Shown piece by piece: positions 25,828 through 34,278 of a stretch of DNA of 41,130 nucleotides. Origin of the DNA: Lachnospiraceae bacterium. Lineage in GTDB: Bacteria > Bacillota > Clostridia > Lachnospirales > Lachnospiraceae. Made by a program: the position numbers and the translations under genes. The notes under the pieces were generated by a model. It was given only the letters and a program-made list of their open reading frames with translations, was not told where the DNA came from and did not search any database. The stretch covers positions 1 through 41,130 of the forward strand of contig JAIDOW010000050.1 in the NCBI GenBank assembly GCA_029063085.1, read 5' to 3'. Numbering within the stretch: the stretch's first letter is position 1; the number at the start of each line of letters is the position of its first letter.

Positions 25828-26901
25828 ATGTTTGATAAATTGGAAGATATATTGGCACGTTATGAGTCAGTGTTAGAGCAGCTGAGTGATCCGGATGTTT
25901 TAAATGACCAGGAAAAATATACAGCACTTATGAAGGAGCAGAGTGATCTGGCTCCGATCGCGGACAAATATAAGGAATATCTGGCGGCAAAACAGGCTAT
26001 TGAAGATAGTCTTGCCATGTTAGAGGAAGAAAAAGACGAGGAAATGCGTGAACTTGCAAAAGAGGAGTTAAATGATTCCAAGGATGCAGTGGAGCGTATT
26101 GAAAATGAACTGAAAATTCTGCTGCTGCCAAAGGATCCGAATGATGAAAAAAATGTAGTAGTGGAATTAAGGGCCGGTGCAGGCGGAGATGAATCTGCCC
26201 TGTTTGCTGCGGAGGTTTTTCGTATGTATCAGAAATATGCAGATAGAATGCATTGGAAGACAGAATTGATCAGCTTAAATGAAAACGGGATTGGCGGTTT
26301 TAAGGAATGTTCATTTATGATCAATGGTAAAGGTGCATTTTCACGTTTGAAATACGAAAGCGGGGTACATCGTGTACAACGTGTTCCGGAAACGGAGTCC
26401 GGTGGAAGAATCCATACTTCTACCATGACAGTTGCCATTATGCCAGAGGCAGAGGAAGTAGATTTTGAACTGGATATGAATGATTGTAAGTTTGATGTGT
26501 TCCGTGCATCGGGAAACGGTGGACAGTGTGTCAATACAACGGATTCTGCGGTGCGTCTTACCCATATACCGACAGGAATTGTTATTTCCTGTCAGGATGA
26601 GAAGTCACAGCTTAAGAATAAAGATAAAGCCCTTAAGGTTTTACGTGCCAAATTATATGATTTGGAATTGCAAAAAGCACATGATGCAGAGGCAGAACTC
26701 CGTAAGAGCCAGGTGGGAACCGGTGACCGTTCGGAAAAAATCCGTACGTATAATTTCCCTCAGGGCCGTGTGACGGATCACAGGATTAAGCTTACACTTC
26801 ATAAGTTAGATCAGGTCATGAACGGGGACTTAGATGAGGTTATTGATAGTCTGACAGCTGCCGACCAGGCGGCTAAACTTGCCAAAATGAATGAGGCATA
26901 A
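25828..26901 (+). CDS. prfA: Peptide chain release factor 1
   Basis: A 357-residue factor that reads UAA and UAG stop codons and releases the finished chain. The peptidyl-release GGQ motif is in [16 protein letters not shown] (about residues 231-233), and the stop-codon recognition motif is PxT ([13 protein letters not shown]), distinguishing it from RF2. ATG 25822 is in frame but only about 3 bp from AGAGG; ATG 25828 (MFDKLE) has normal spacing and matches the family start. It is directly downstream of its modifying enzyme prmC and 23 bp before hisC. Confidence 0.96.
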   Translation: MFDKLEDILARYESVLEQLSDPDVLNDQEKYTALMKEQSDLAPIADKYKEYLAAKQAIEDSLAMLEEEKDEEMRELAKEELNDSKDAVERIENELKILLLPKDPNDEKNVVVELRAGAGGDESALFAAEVFRMYQKYADRMHWKTELISLNENGIGGFKECSFMINGKGAFSRLKYESGVHRVQRVPETESGGRIHTSTMTVAIMPEAEEVDFELDMNDCKFDVFRASGNGGQCVNTTDSAVRLTHIPTGIVISCQDEKSQLKNKDKALKVLRAKLYDLELQKAHDAEAELRKSQVGTGDRSEKIRTYNFPQGRVTDHRIKLTLHKLDQVMNGDLDEVIDSLTAADQAAKLAKMNEA

Positions 26902-26924
26902 AGAGAAGCGAGGAATAGACAGAT

Positions 26925-27989
26925 ATGAAACCATGGGAAAAAAATATTCGGAAGGTAACTCCTTATACGCCGGGAGAACAGCCAAAGGAAAAGGATATTA
27001 TCAAATTAAATACGAATGAAAATCCCTATCCGCCTTCTCCCAAAGTGATGGAGGCAGAATTAGAATTGGAACAGCTGCGTTTTTATCCGGATCCATCGGC
27101 AATGGAGCTGGTAGAGGCGATTGCCCGGTATCATGGATTAAACAGTGACCAGGTATTTGTGGGTGTTGGTTCAGATGATGTGCTTGCCATGTCTTTTCTC
27201 ACTTTTTTTAATTCTGATAAACCGGTGTTCTTTCCGGATATTACATATAGTTTTTATGATGTATGGGCGGATTTATTTCGTATTCCATATGAGACAAAAG
27301 CATTGGATGATGAATTTTGCCTGGTGGCAAAGGATTATTATGCAGCAAATGGGGGAGTGATTTTCCCAAATCCCAATGCACCTACAGGGCTTGCAGAGAA
27401 ACTTTCTTTTGTGAAGGATATATTAGATCATAACCAGGATGTGGTTGTGATTGTGGATGAAGCATATATAGATTTTGGTGGGGAGTCTGCGAGTACATTG
27501 CTGGATCAATATGAGAATTTGCTAGTGGTCCGCACGTTTTCCAAATCACGTTCTTTAGCAGGGCTGCGGATTGGTTATGCCATGGGGAACAAAAAGCTGA
27601 TCAAGGCATTAAATGATGTAAAATACAGCTTTAATTCGTATACAATGGATTATCCGACTATTGTGATGGGGAAAGCCAGCATAGAAGATGAAGTGTATTT
27701 CCGAGAGACTGTGACAAAGGTTGTTAAAACAAGGGAATGGTTCAAAAAGGAGCTTGCAGGATTAGGGTTTCTTTATCTTGAATCCAGTGCTAATTTTGTA
27801 TTTGCAGGGCATAAAGAGATTCCGGCAAAGGATATTTTTGAGGCGGCAAGGAATAAAAAGATATTTATCCGATATTTTGATAAACCAAGAATTCGTGATT
27901 ATCTGCGTATTTCCATTGGAACAGATGAAGAAATGAAAGTATTGGTATCATTTCTTGAACAATTTGTGAAGGAATGGAAAAACACTTGA
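26925..27989 (+). CDS. hisC: Histidinol-phosphate aminotransferase
   Basis: A 354-residue PLP enzyme of the class I/II aminotransferases, converting imidazole acetol phosphate to histidinol phosphate with glutamate. The start KLNTNENPYPPSP, the PLP-contacting IFPNPNAPTGL, VIVDEAYIDF and the Schiff-base Lys in TFSKSRSLAGLRIGYA (about residue 207) match HisC. No other his genes are nearby, so this may be a separate copy with activity on other substrates such as aromatic amino acids. It is probably read from the prfA transcript and ends at a strong terminator. Confidence 0.9.
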   Translation: MKPWEKNIRKVTPYTPGEQPKEKDIIKLNTNENPYPPSPKVMEAELELEQLRFYPDPSAMELVEAIARYHGLNSDQVFVGVGSDDVLAMSFLTFFNSDKPVFFPDITYSFYDVWADLFRIPYETKALDDEFCLVAKDYYAANGGVIFPNPNAPTGLAEKLSFVKDILDHNQDVVVIVDEAYIDFGGESASTLLDQYENLLVVRTFSKSRSLAGLRIGYAMGNKKLIKALNDVKYSFNSYTMDYPTIVMGKASIEDEVYFRETVTKVVKTREWFKKELAGLGFLYLESSANFVFAGHKEIPAKDIFEAARNKKIFIRYFDKPRIRDYLRISIGTDEEMKVLVSFLEQFVKEWKNT

Positions 27990-28015
27990 CGAAATGACAA
28001 TGAATCCGTTATGAT
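27986..28015 (+). promoter_or_regulatory. Possible promoter overlapping the hisC terminator
   Basis: TTGACG (27986-27991), an 18 bp spacer and TATGAT (28010-28015). The -10 lies in the left arm and loop of the terminator, so transcripts would begin in its loop and escape termination. It would serve the DUF5688 gene. Confidence 0.4.
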
Positions 28016-28045
28016 AAGGCTACACATAACGGATTCATTTATTTT
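27999..28045 (+). terminator. Intrinsic terminator of hisC
   Basis: AATGAATCCGTTATG (27999-28013) and CATAACGGATTCATT (28025-28039) are perfect 15 bp inverted copies, followed by TATTTTAT. Confidence 0.88.
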
Positions 28046-28050
28046 ATCTG

Positions 28051-28068
28051 TGATACAGTTTCGTATCA
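28051..28068. promoter_or_regulatory. Small palindrome upstream of the DUF5688 gene
   Basis: TGATAC (28051-28056) and GTATCA (28063-28068) with a 6 bp centre. It could be an operator or a leader hairpin. A TATAAT lies at 28081-28086 but lacks a good -35. The rest of the gap to 28217 shows nothing else. Confidence 0.3.
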
Positions 28069-28217
28069 GATTTCTCATTTTATAATTACATTATGTACAA
28101 TAGCAGGATATATCTGTGATTTTCGTACAATTCTGAATTTTTCCAGGCAAACATGAAGGAGAAAGAACAGACGATCAGCTGTGACAGCGTTGTCTGTAGG
28201 AATAGGAGAATTGTATT

Positions 28218-29216
28218 ATGAATTATCAAGAATTTTTGGAGTATATTAAGGATAATCTGGCTCAATATTTGGAACAGCAGGAACGGTTTAATAAGGGGCA
28301 GGCAGACAAAGGCAGGAAGGGTAATGCTCAAAAAGAAGATTATCTGGTGGAACTCCATAAAGTAATCAAGAATAACGGAATTATTTTAGATGGAATTACA
28401 ATCAGAAAAGAAGGAGAGAACATCAGTCCCAATATTTATCTGAATTCTTATTTTGAGAGTTATCAGATGGGGAAACCGTTAGCAATCATCATGGAGGAGA
28501 TTATATATTGTTACCAGAGGGCAAAAGCGGAAAATGCTTTACAGGTTGCAGATGTTTTGGATTTTAAACTGGTTAAGGATAAGATTGTACTCAGGCTGGT
28601 ACATTATGAAAAGAACAAGGAGCAGCTCAAATGCTGTCCTTATAAAAAATATCTGGATCTGGCAGTTACGTTTCGGTATATTGCCAGTAAGGATGCCCTG
28701 GGAATTGCCAGTTCCCTGATAACCAATCAGGAATTTGAAGCATGGGGAATTGGAATAGAGGAATTGTACCGGATTGCCCTGTTTAATACGATGCGGGAAT
28801 TTCCGTGGCGTATGGATTCTTTGGCAAAGGTCATTTTCGAAAGTTTTCAGACAAAAGATAAGGAGATGCTTCTGAAGGAAGTGCTGCGTGGAGCGGAATC
28901 TTTTGAAGAAATGGAAAACGGGGTGAATATGTATGTTCTTACGAATGATACAGGATTAAATGGGGCTACCTGTATTTTATATGATAATGTTATTAAGAAT
29001 TTTGCCAAGGTTCAGGAAAGCAATGTATTTTTGCTGCCATCAAGTGTACATGAGATGATGCTAGTACCAGAAGATGAAGATACGGATGCAGAATTTTTGT
29101 CGCAGCTGGTAATGGAAGCCAATCAGAATGCAGTGGGGTTTATTGATCTGTTGTCTGATAATATTTATTATTATGACAGGGAAAAGGATCAGGTTATTAT
29201 ATACGGACAGAAATAA
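28218..29216 (+). CDS. DUF5688 family protein
   Basis: A 332-residue soluble protein of a family abundant in Lachnospiraceae, often in many copies per genome, with no known function. The segment NGIILDGITIRKEGENISPNIYLNSYFESYQMGKPL and the later KIVLRLVHYEKNKEQL and LDLAVTFRYIA patterns are those of DUF5688. The C-terminal part resembles a region with a helical ELYRIALFNTMREFP start. There is no signal peptide, membrane span or catalytic motif. It stands alone between two terminator/promoter regions; the next gene has its own promoter. Confidence 0.8.
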   Translation: MNYQEFLEYIKDNLAQYLEQQERFNKGQADKGRKGNAQKEDYLVELHKVIKNNGIILDGITIRKEGENISPNIYLNSYFESYQMGKPLAIIMEEIIYCYQRAKAENALQVADVLDFKLVKDKIVLRLVHYEKNKEQLKCCPYKKYLDLAVTFRYIASKDALGIASSLITNQEFEAWGIGIEELYRIALFNTMREFPWRMDSLAKVIFESFQTKDKEMLLKEVLRGAESFEEMENGVNMYVLTNDTGLNGATCILYDNVIKNFAKVQESNVFLLPSSVHEMMLVPEDEDTDAEFLSQLVMEANQNAVGFIDLLSDNIYYYDREKDQVIIYGQK

Positions 29217-29230
29217 ATAATTATGAGTTA

Positions 29231-29259
29231 TTGACAAATAGGACAGTATGCCATACAAT
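29231..29259 (+). promoter_or_regulatory. Strong sigma-A promoter of the TetR gene
   Basis: TTGACA (29231-29236), a 17 bp spacer and TACAAT (29254-29259), nearly consensus. The start is near 29266. Confidence 0.8.
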
Positions 29260-29282
29260 AAAATAGCAGGTGAATAAAGTTT

Positions 29283-29292
29283 CACAATTGTG
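29283..29292. promoter_or_regulatory. Palindrome between promoter and start of the TetR gene
   Basis: CACAATTGTG is a perfect 10 bp palindrome at about +17 of the transcript, a plausible site for self-repression by the TetR protein. Confidence 0.4.
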
Positions 29293-29302
29293 GGGGTTGT
29301 GT

Positions 29303-29902
29303 ATGAATAATAATTTTGTTAATAGAAAAGATAGGATTATTGCTTCTGCCCTTGAGATTATAAGCGAAGCAGGGTTGGCCTCACTTACTACGAAGACACT
29401 GGCAATGAAAGAGAATATGTCAGAGTCCTTACTTTATCGATATTTTGGAGGTATTGAAGAAGTATTGGTAGAAGTTGTTGATAACTTTACTAAATTTGAT
29501 AACAGCATTATTGCAACAATTGAGGCAAAGGATATTTCACATTTAGATAAGGTATTAGAATTATTAAAAACCTTCAGTACATATTATAGTGGATATAAAG
29601 AAATAGCAGCGGTTGTGTTGAATTATGAAGAGTTTCTGCATAATGTCAATACAAGGGAGACGATTGCAACATGTATCGCAGTACGGACAAATTTCATTAG
29701 GAAGGAGATAGAAGCGGCAATCAGGGAAAGAGAGATTGTAGATATTTTTACTCCAGAGGAATTGGCTGATATTTTTATGGGGAGCCTTGACAGAGATTTG
29801 TTAAACCGAAGAATCCAGAATGATAACAAAACACATATACAGGTAGTAGCATCTATAGTGGATAAGCTGGCTGATATGTTGAGAATAAGAGAAGATTCAT
29901 AA
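29303..29902 (+). CDS. TetR/AcrR family transcriptional regulator
   Basis: A 199-residue repressor-type protein. The N-terminal helix-turn-helix is typical (RIIASALEIISEAGLASLTTKTLAMKENMSESLLYRYFGG: helix, TTK--A, S-LLYRYF). The C-terminal ligand-binding half is all helical and gives no ligand clue. A GTG at 29270 is in frame but lies within a few bases of the predicted transcription start; ATG 29303 behind GGGGGTTG is chosen. No pump or enzyme gene is adjacent; a lone receiver protein follows after 51 bp. The target regulon is unknown. Confidence 0.88.
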   Translation: MNNNFVNRKDRIIASALEIISEAGLASLTTKTLAMKENMSESLLYRYFGGIEEVLVEVVDNFTKFDNSIIATIEAKDISHLDKVLELLKTFSTYYSGYKEIAAVVLNYEEFLHNVNTRETIATCIAVRTNFIRKEIEAAIREREIVDIFTPEELADIFMGSLDRDLLNRRIQNDNKTHIQVVASIVDKLADMLRIREDS

Positions 29903-29953
29903 AATGTAATGTGGAGACAGAAATAATATGCACAAATAGTTTGGAGGACCCAT

Positions 29954-30355
29954 ATGAGAATATTAATTGCTGATGATGATTTTGTGAATAGAAGATTTTT
30001 GGAAAGGATATTTAGCGGATACGGTGAGGTGGTTGCAGTTGACAACGGAATGTCTGCTGTAGATGAAGCCGCAAAAGGTATAGAAGAGCGGGAGCTTTTC
30101 GATTTGATTTGTTTAGATATCATGATGACCAGATTAGATGGTTATAAGACATTAGAAGCAATAAGAGAAGCAGAGAACAAATATGCAGTGTTAGAGGAAG
30201 AGCGGGCAAAAGTCATAATGATCAGTGCTTTGGATGAAGTTGTCTTAGACAGCATCCAGGTCTGTAGTGATTATGATGCTTATATCTGTAAGCCGATTGT
30301 TGTAGATAAGTTTGAGCAACTGTTAGAAAAGATGGGTTTTCATAAAATGGCATAG
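29954..30355 (+). CDS. Single-domain response regulator receiver protein
   Basis: A 133-residue CheY-like protein with no output domain. The acidic pocket is DDD at residues 7-9, the phosphoacceptor is Asp55 in CLDIMMTRLDG, the switch Ser is S91 in MISAL, and the conserved Lys is Lys113 in CKP. The region between helix 3 and strand 4 has a charged insertion (AENKYAVLEEERAK). The start follows TTGGAGG. No histidine kinase is in the window. It lies between a TetR gene and rarA, 17 bp before the latter, so is likely co-transcribed with it. It probably acts in a phosphorelay or by protein binding. Confidence 0.9.
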   Translation: MRILIADDDFVNRRFLERIFSGYGEVVAVDNGMSAVDEAAKGIEERELFDLICLDIMMTRLDGYKTLEAIREAENKYAVLEEERAKVIMISALDEVVLDSIQVCSDYDAYICKPIVVDKFEQLLEKMGFHKMA

Positions 30356-30372
30356 AGGCAGAAGGGATATTC

Positions 30373-31704
30373 ATGGATTTATTTGACTTTATGAGAGAAG
30401 CGAATATGGAAAAGGAATCACCTTTGGCAAAGAGATTACGACCAACAACCCTTGATGAGGTTGTTGGTCAAAAACATATTATAGGGAAAGATAAGCTGCT
30501 TTACCGGGCTATTCAGGCGGACAAACTCAGTTCTATCATTTTTTATGGACCGCCGGGAACAGGGAAAACAACGCTTGCCATGGTGATTGCCAATACGACT
30601 AGTTCTGTTTTTACAGCTTTAAATGCCACAACTGCTGGGAAAAAGGATATGGAAGAAGTCGTAAAGCAGGCGAAAGACAATTATGGGATGTATCAGAAAA
30701 GAACCATTTTGTTTATTGACGAGATTCATCGCTTTAATAAAGCACAGCAGGATTATCTGTTGCCCTTTGTAGAGGATGGAACCGTAATTTTAATCGGTGC
30801 GACTACGGAAAATCCTTATTTTGAGGTGAATGGAGCATTGCTTTCCAGATCCCATATTTTCCGGCTGGAACCTCTTGACAGGGAAGACATCAAAGAATTA
30901 ATAAAGCGGGCTGTATATGATGTGGAAAAAGGTATGGGGTCTTATCATGCGGATATTGATGATGAGGCTTTGGAATTTCTTGCAGATGTAAGTGGAGGAG
31001 ATGCGAGAAATGCGTTAAATGCAATAGAACTCGGAGTGCTGACTACGGAACCTTTGGAAGATGGGCAGATTCATATTACGACAAGTGTGCTGGAGGAGTG
31101 TATTCAGCAAAGAGCAGTAAGATATGATAAAGACGGGGATAATCATTATGATACTATATCGGCATTTATCAAGAGTATGCGGGGCTCTGATCCCGATGCA
31201 GCAGTTTTTTATCTTGCTAAGATGCTGCATGCGGGGGAAAGTGTCACCTTTATTGCCAGAAGGATCATGATATGTGCCTGTGAGGATGTAGGGATTGCAG
31301 ATCCGCAGGCAATTCAGGTTGCAGTGGCATGTGCACAGGCAGTAGAACGTATCGGTATGCCGGAAGCTCAGCTGGTGCTTGCCAATGCTGCTGTTTATGT
31401 CGCAAGTGCACCTAAATCCAACGCAGTATGTAATGCAGTTTTTGATGCACTTAATATGGTTCAGAAAAGAAAGACAGGTGCGGTCCCTCCTCATTTAAGG
31501 GATGCTCATTACAGGGGAGCAGAAAATCTGGGACATACCGGTTATATTTATCCTCACGATTATCCGGATAATTTTGTAAAACAGCAATATCTGCCGGATG
31601 AGATAAAAGATGTCTGTTTTTATTATCCCACCGGAAATGGATATGAAAAAACAGTAAGAGACAGGTTGAATGATTTATATGGGGAGGATAAATACAAAGA
31701 ATGA
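30373..31704 (+). CDS. rarA: Replication-associated recombination protein RarA/MgsA
   Basis: A 443-residue AAA+ clamp-loader-like ATPase acting at stalled replication forks. PLAKRLRPTTLDEVVGQKHI is the characteristic N-terminus. Walker A is GPPGTGKTT, Walker B LFIDEIHRFNKAQQD, sensor 1 IGATTENPYFEVN, and sensor 2 GGDARNALNAIE. The C-terminal tetramerisation domain ends with GAENLGHTGYIYPHDY. Length matches MgsA/WRNIP1 homologues (about 440). The start follows AGAAGGG. Its stop overlaps the next start by 4 bp (ATGA), implying translational coupling. Confidence 0.95.
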   Translation: MDLFDFMREANMEKESPLAKRLRPTTLDEVVGQKHIIGKDKLLYRAIQADKLSSIIFYGPPGTGKTTLAMVIANTTSSVFTALNATTAGKKDMEEVVKQAKDNYGMYQKRTILFIDEIHRFNKAQQDYLLPFVEDGTVILIGATTENPYFEVNGALLSRSHIFRLEPLDREDIKELIKRAVYDVEKGMGSYHADIDDEALEFLADVSGGDARNALNAIELGVLTTEPLEDGQIHITTSVLEECIQQRAVRYDKDGDNHYDTISAFIKSMRGSDPDAAVFYLAKMLHAGESVTFIARRIMICACEDVGIADPQAIQVAVACAQAVERIGMPEAQLVLANAAVYVASAPKSNAVCNAVFDALNMVQKRKTGAVPPHLRDAHYRGAENLGHTGYIYPHDYPDNFVKQQYLPDEIKDVCFYYPTGNGYEKTVRDRLNDLYGEDKYKE

Positions 31705-31952
31705 AACGATTAAGACAGATCATGGCATGGCTGACAATCGTATTGATAGTTGGTCTTATTATAGGGGCGGTTGTCTGTGCTGTAACCGGAAGCAGATATT
31801 TTTTTGGTTTACTGGTTCTGGCAATGGCAGTGCCTATTGTATTATGGGTATTTATGTGGTTTACCCGTTTGATTTATGGAGATTCCGATGTGGTATCGAA
31901 AGAAGATATGTATGCATCAAACCAGAAAAACGATTCCAAGGAAGAAGGTTAA
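31701..31952 (+). CDS. Small two-helix membrane protein
   Basis: An 83-residue protein overlapping the rarA stop by 4 bp. Two hydrophobic spans are clear (about residues 9-29 and 35-57), with a basic N-terminus and a hydrophilic, charged C-terminal tail (GDSDVVSKEDMYASNQKNDSKEEG). I do not recognise a family. Translational coupling with rarA makes it a real gene. The role is unknown; it could be a small envelope protein expressed by position rather than function. Confidence 0.75.
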   Translation: MKRLRQIMAWLTIVLIVGLIIGAVVCAVTGSRYFFGLLVLAMAVPIVLWVFMWFTRLIYGDSDVVSKEDMYASNQKNDSKEEG

Positions 31953-31960
31953 AGGGGAAA

Positions 31961-31982
31961 CGGAGCCGGCAAGCCGGCTCCG
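31961..31982 (+). repeat. Compact GC-rich hairpin after the small membrane gene
   Basis: CGGAGCCGG (31961-31969), loop CAAG, CCGGCTCCG (31974-31982), a perfect 9 bp stem. No T-run follows. It may end the rarA transcript or belong to the element that follows it. Confidence 0.65.
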
Positions 31983-31986
31983 CAAT

Positions 31987-32111
31987 AGGGGAGGATAAAG
32001 TATTATCAGATTCCCTGAATCCAGGGAATCGGTATCACTTAACAAAAGATGCTATAACAAAAGTCATAACATCTTTTGTTGTAAGTGATATTTTAATTAT
32101 GTCCCCTTTTT
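31987..32111. mobile_element. Nested inverted-repeat element, MITE-like or structured RNA
   Basis: AGGGGA (31987-31992) and TCCCCT (32102-32107) bracket two hairpins: GATTCCCTG-AATC-CAGGGAATC (32009-32030), and a long one pairing TATCACTTAACAAAAGATG (32033-32051) with the complementary arm 32070-32090, interrupted only by a 2-nt bulge. A T-run ends it at 32111. The 323 bp between genes hold only this, the preceding GC-rich hairpin and the downstream promoter and leader. Short non-coding elements bounded by GGGGA-type ends are known near REP-like or MITE families in Clostridia, so a mobile origin is plausible; a terminator-ended small RNA is the alternative. Confidence 0.4.
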
Positions 32112-32127
32112 ATGGATTTATACATAC

Positions 32128-32156
32128 TTGAAAAAAAATTTGCATTTTGTTATAAT
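32128..32156 (+). promoter_or_regulatory. Sigma-A promoter of the SEC-C gene
   Basis: TTGAAA (32128-32133), a 17 bp spacer and TATAAT (32151-32156). Transcription starts near 32163, which rules out the in-frame TTG at 32162 as the SEC-C gene start. A GCACAC-TGAT-GTGTGC hairpin (32182-32197) follows in the leader. Confidence 0.75.
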
Positions 32157-32210
32157 TTAGCTTGCTGTATTTGATAAAAAAGCACACTGATGTGTGCATA
32201 GGAGGCTGCC

Positions 32211-32270
32211 TTGTTAAGGAAATTTTATGTGACAGCCCCAGTATATATTTTTTATGTAAAAGGATGGTAA
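32211..32270 (+). CDS. Possible 19-codon leader peptide
   Basis: A TTG at 32211 sits 5 bp after a perfect AGGAGG (32200-32205), a stronger site than that of the following gene. The frame reads [18 protein letters not shown] after the start and stops at 32270, with its last codons overlapping the GGATGG ribosome site of the SEC-C gene 5 bp further on. The peptide is rich in aromatic residues. This layout fits translational coupling or a translation-sensing leader. It may also be chance. Confidence 0.35.
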   Translation: MLRKFYVTAPVYIFYVKGW

Positions 32271-32275
32271 AACAA

Positions 32276-32782
32276 ATGAGTTTATTAAAAGAATGGCGTG
32301 ACTATGCATATGGACTGGATGACAGGACTCCGGAGGGAAAACAGTTCTGGCTGAATTATTTTGGAGTAGAGCAGGGAATTTATAAGCAGCTTTTGTCAAA
32401 TCCTACAGAAATTGTAAAGGGAACCGTAAAAGAGCTGGCAGATAAATATGAAACAACAGTTCAGTTAATGACCGGATTTTTAGATGGTATTGATGAGAGT
32501 CTGCGGACACCGAATAATATTGATGAGATGGAAGAGGATACAGAGGTGTCTCTGGATATAGATTTGGAAAAACTTTATATGAATATGGTGGGCTGCAATG
32601 CGGAGTGGCTGTATACACTGGAAGAGTGGGATAAACTGCTTACACCGGAGAGAAGAAAAGAGCTTTACAAAACCGAGAAGAGTTCCAAGACAGTTGTAAA
32701 ACCTCCAAAGGTTGGACGTAATGATCCTTGTCCATGTGGAAGCGGGCGGAAGTTTAAGCAATGCTGTGGAAAAAATAAATAG
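32276..32782 (+). CDS. SEC-C zinc-motif protein
   Basis: A 168-residue protein ending in a SEC-C motif ([18 protein letters not shown]), the zinc-binding tail also found at the end of SecA and YecA, where it mediates binding to SecB or ribosomes. The remaining part is helical and acidic with no recognised domain. The frame is open to 32162, but the promoter at 32128-32156 excludes that start; ATG 32276 (MSLLKEW) behind AAAGGATGG is chosen. ATG 32264 is also in frame. It is 19 bp upstream of gltX. Confidence 0.82.
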   Translation: MSLLKEWRDYAYGLDDRTPEGKQFWLNYFGVEQGIYKQLLSNPTEIVKGTVKELADKYETTVQLMTGFLDGIDESLRTPNNIDEMEEDTEVSLDIDLEKLYMNMVGCNAEWLYTLEEWDKLLTPERRKELYKTEKSSKTVVKPPKVGRNDPCPCGSGRKFKQCCGKNK

Positions 32783-32801
32783 AAAAGAAGTTGAGGACAA
32801 T

Positions 32802-34259
32802 ATGAGTAAAATAAGAACCAGATTTGCGCCAAGTCCTACGGGAAGAATGCATGTGGGAAATTTGAGGACTGCCCTGTATGCGTATTTGGTGGCGAAACAT
32901 GAAAATGGAGATTTTATCTTAAGAATAGAGGATACAGACCAGGAGCGGCTTTTAGAAGGTGCCGTTGATATCATTTATCGTACAATGGCAGGAACGGGTT
33001 TAATCCATGATGAGGGTCCGGACAAGGATGGCGGAGTTGGTCCTTATGTGCAGAGTGAGCGCCAAAAACAAGGTATTTATATGGAGTATGCCAAGATGCT
33101 GGTAGAAAAAGGAGAGGCATATTATTGTTTTTGTGATAAAGAGAGACTGGATAACCTGACAGAAGAGGTTGTGGATGGTAAAAGTGTCCGTAAGTATGAC
33201 AAACATTGTCTGCATTTGAGTAAGGAAGAAGTGGAAAGGAAGCTTGCTTCCGGTGTGCCGTACGTAATCAGGCAGAATGTTCCGGAGGAAGGGGAAACCA
33301 GTTTTGAGGACGAGTTATACGGAACCATTACAGTGCCCAATAAAGAGCTGGATGATATGATTTTGATAAAATCGGATGGATATCCCACCTATAATTTTGC
33401 CAATGTGGTGGATGATCATTTGATGGGTATCACTCATGTTGTGAGAGGACAGGAGTATTTATCTTCTTCTCCTAAGTATAATCGTTTGTATCAGGCATTT
33501 GGCTGGGAGGTTCCCACTTATATTCATTGTCCGACGATTACTAATGAAGAGCATCAGAAATTATCAAAGAGATGTGGTCATTCTTCTTATGAAGACCTGT
33601 TGGAACAGGGATTTTTAACAGAAACTATTGTGAATTTTGTAGCCCTTCTTGGCTGGAGTCCCGAGGATAATCAGGAGTTATTTACATTAGAGGAATTGGT
33701 GGCAGCCTTTGATTATCATCATATCTCCAAGTCCCCTGCGGTTTTTGATATGGTGAAGCTTCGCTGGATGAATAGTGAATATATTAAGAAAATGGATTTT
33801 GAACGCTTTAAGGAGATGGCACTTCCTTATGTAGAAGAGATTGTCAAAAGGGATGTTAAGACGGATGCTATTCTGGAACTGGTAAAGACCCGGATTGAAG
33901 TATTTCCGGATATAAAAGAGCATATCGATTTCTTCGAGGAATTACCGGATTATGATATTGCGTTGTATACTCACAAGAAAATGAAGACCAATACAGAGAA
34001 CTCTTTGGAAATTCTCCGTGAAGAGTATGAAATTCTTAAAAGTATAGAAGACTGGTCGTTTGATAATCTCCATGACATTTTGATGGAGTATATTGCAAAT
34101 AAAGGAATCAAAAACGGAACAGGCTTATGGCCGGTTCGGATAGCGGTATCTGGCAAACAGATGACTCCCGGTGGTGCTTTTGAAATCATGGATATTCTTG
34201 GGAAGGAAGAATCTCTTAAAAGAATGGAGATTGGAATTAAGAAGCTGGAAACAGCTTAA
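32802..34259 (+). CDS. gltX: Glutamate--tRNA ligase
   Basis: A 485-residue class I aminoacyl-tRNA synthetase charging tRNA-Glu (and possibly tRNA-Gln, later amidated). The HIGH-like motif is [11 protein letters not shown] (residues 10-20) and the KMSKS-like motif is KLSKR in [41 protein letters not shown] is typical. The C-terminal anticodon-binding domain is helical and ends with [13 protein letters not shown]. The frame extends to 32712, overlapping the SEC-C gene; ATG 32802 behind TTGAGG is correct. The helicase gene follows after 19 bp, so they share a transcript. Confidence 0.96.
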   Translation: MSKIRTRFAPSPTGRMHVGNLRTALYAYLVAKHENGDFILRIEDTDQERLLEGAVDIIYRTMAGTGLIHDEGPDKDGGVGPYVQSERQKQGIYMEYAKMLVEKGEAYYCFCDKERLDNLTEEVVDGKSVRKYDKHCLHLSKEEVERKLASGVPYVIRQNVPEEGETSFEDELYGTITVPNKELDDMILIKSDGYPTYNFANVVDDHLMGITHVVRGQEYLSSSPKYNRLYQAFGWEVPTYIHCPTITNEEHQKLSKRCGHSSYEDLLEQGFLTETIVNFVALLGWSPEDNQELFTLEELVAAFDYHHISKSPAVFDMVKLRWMNSEYIKKMDFERFKEMALPYVEEIVKRDVKTDAILELVKTRIEVFPDIKEHIDFFEELPDYDIALYTHKKMKTNTENSLEILREEYEILKSIEDWSFDNLHDILMEYIANKGIKNGTGLWPVRIAVSGKQMTPGGAFEIMDILGKEESLKRMEIGIKKLETA

Positions 34260-34278
34260 GCAGAGAAAAGGGGAAACG

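Noticed and set aside
32162-32275. Longer N-terminus for the SEC-C protein from TTG 32162
   Set aside because: The start would lie at the transcription start of a near-consensus promoter, and the extra residues show no family pattern.
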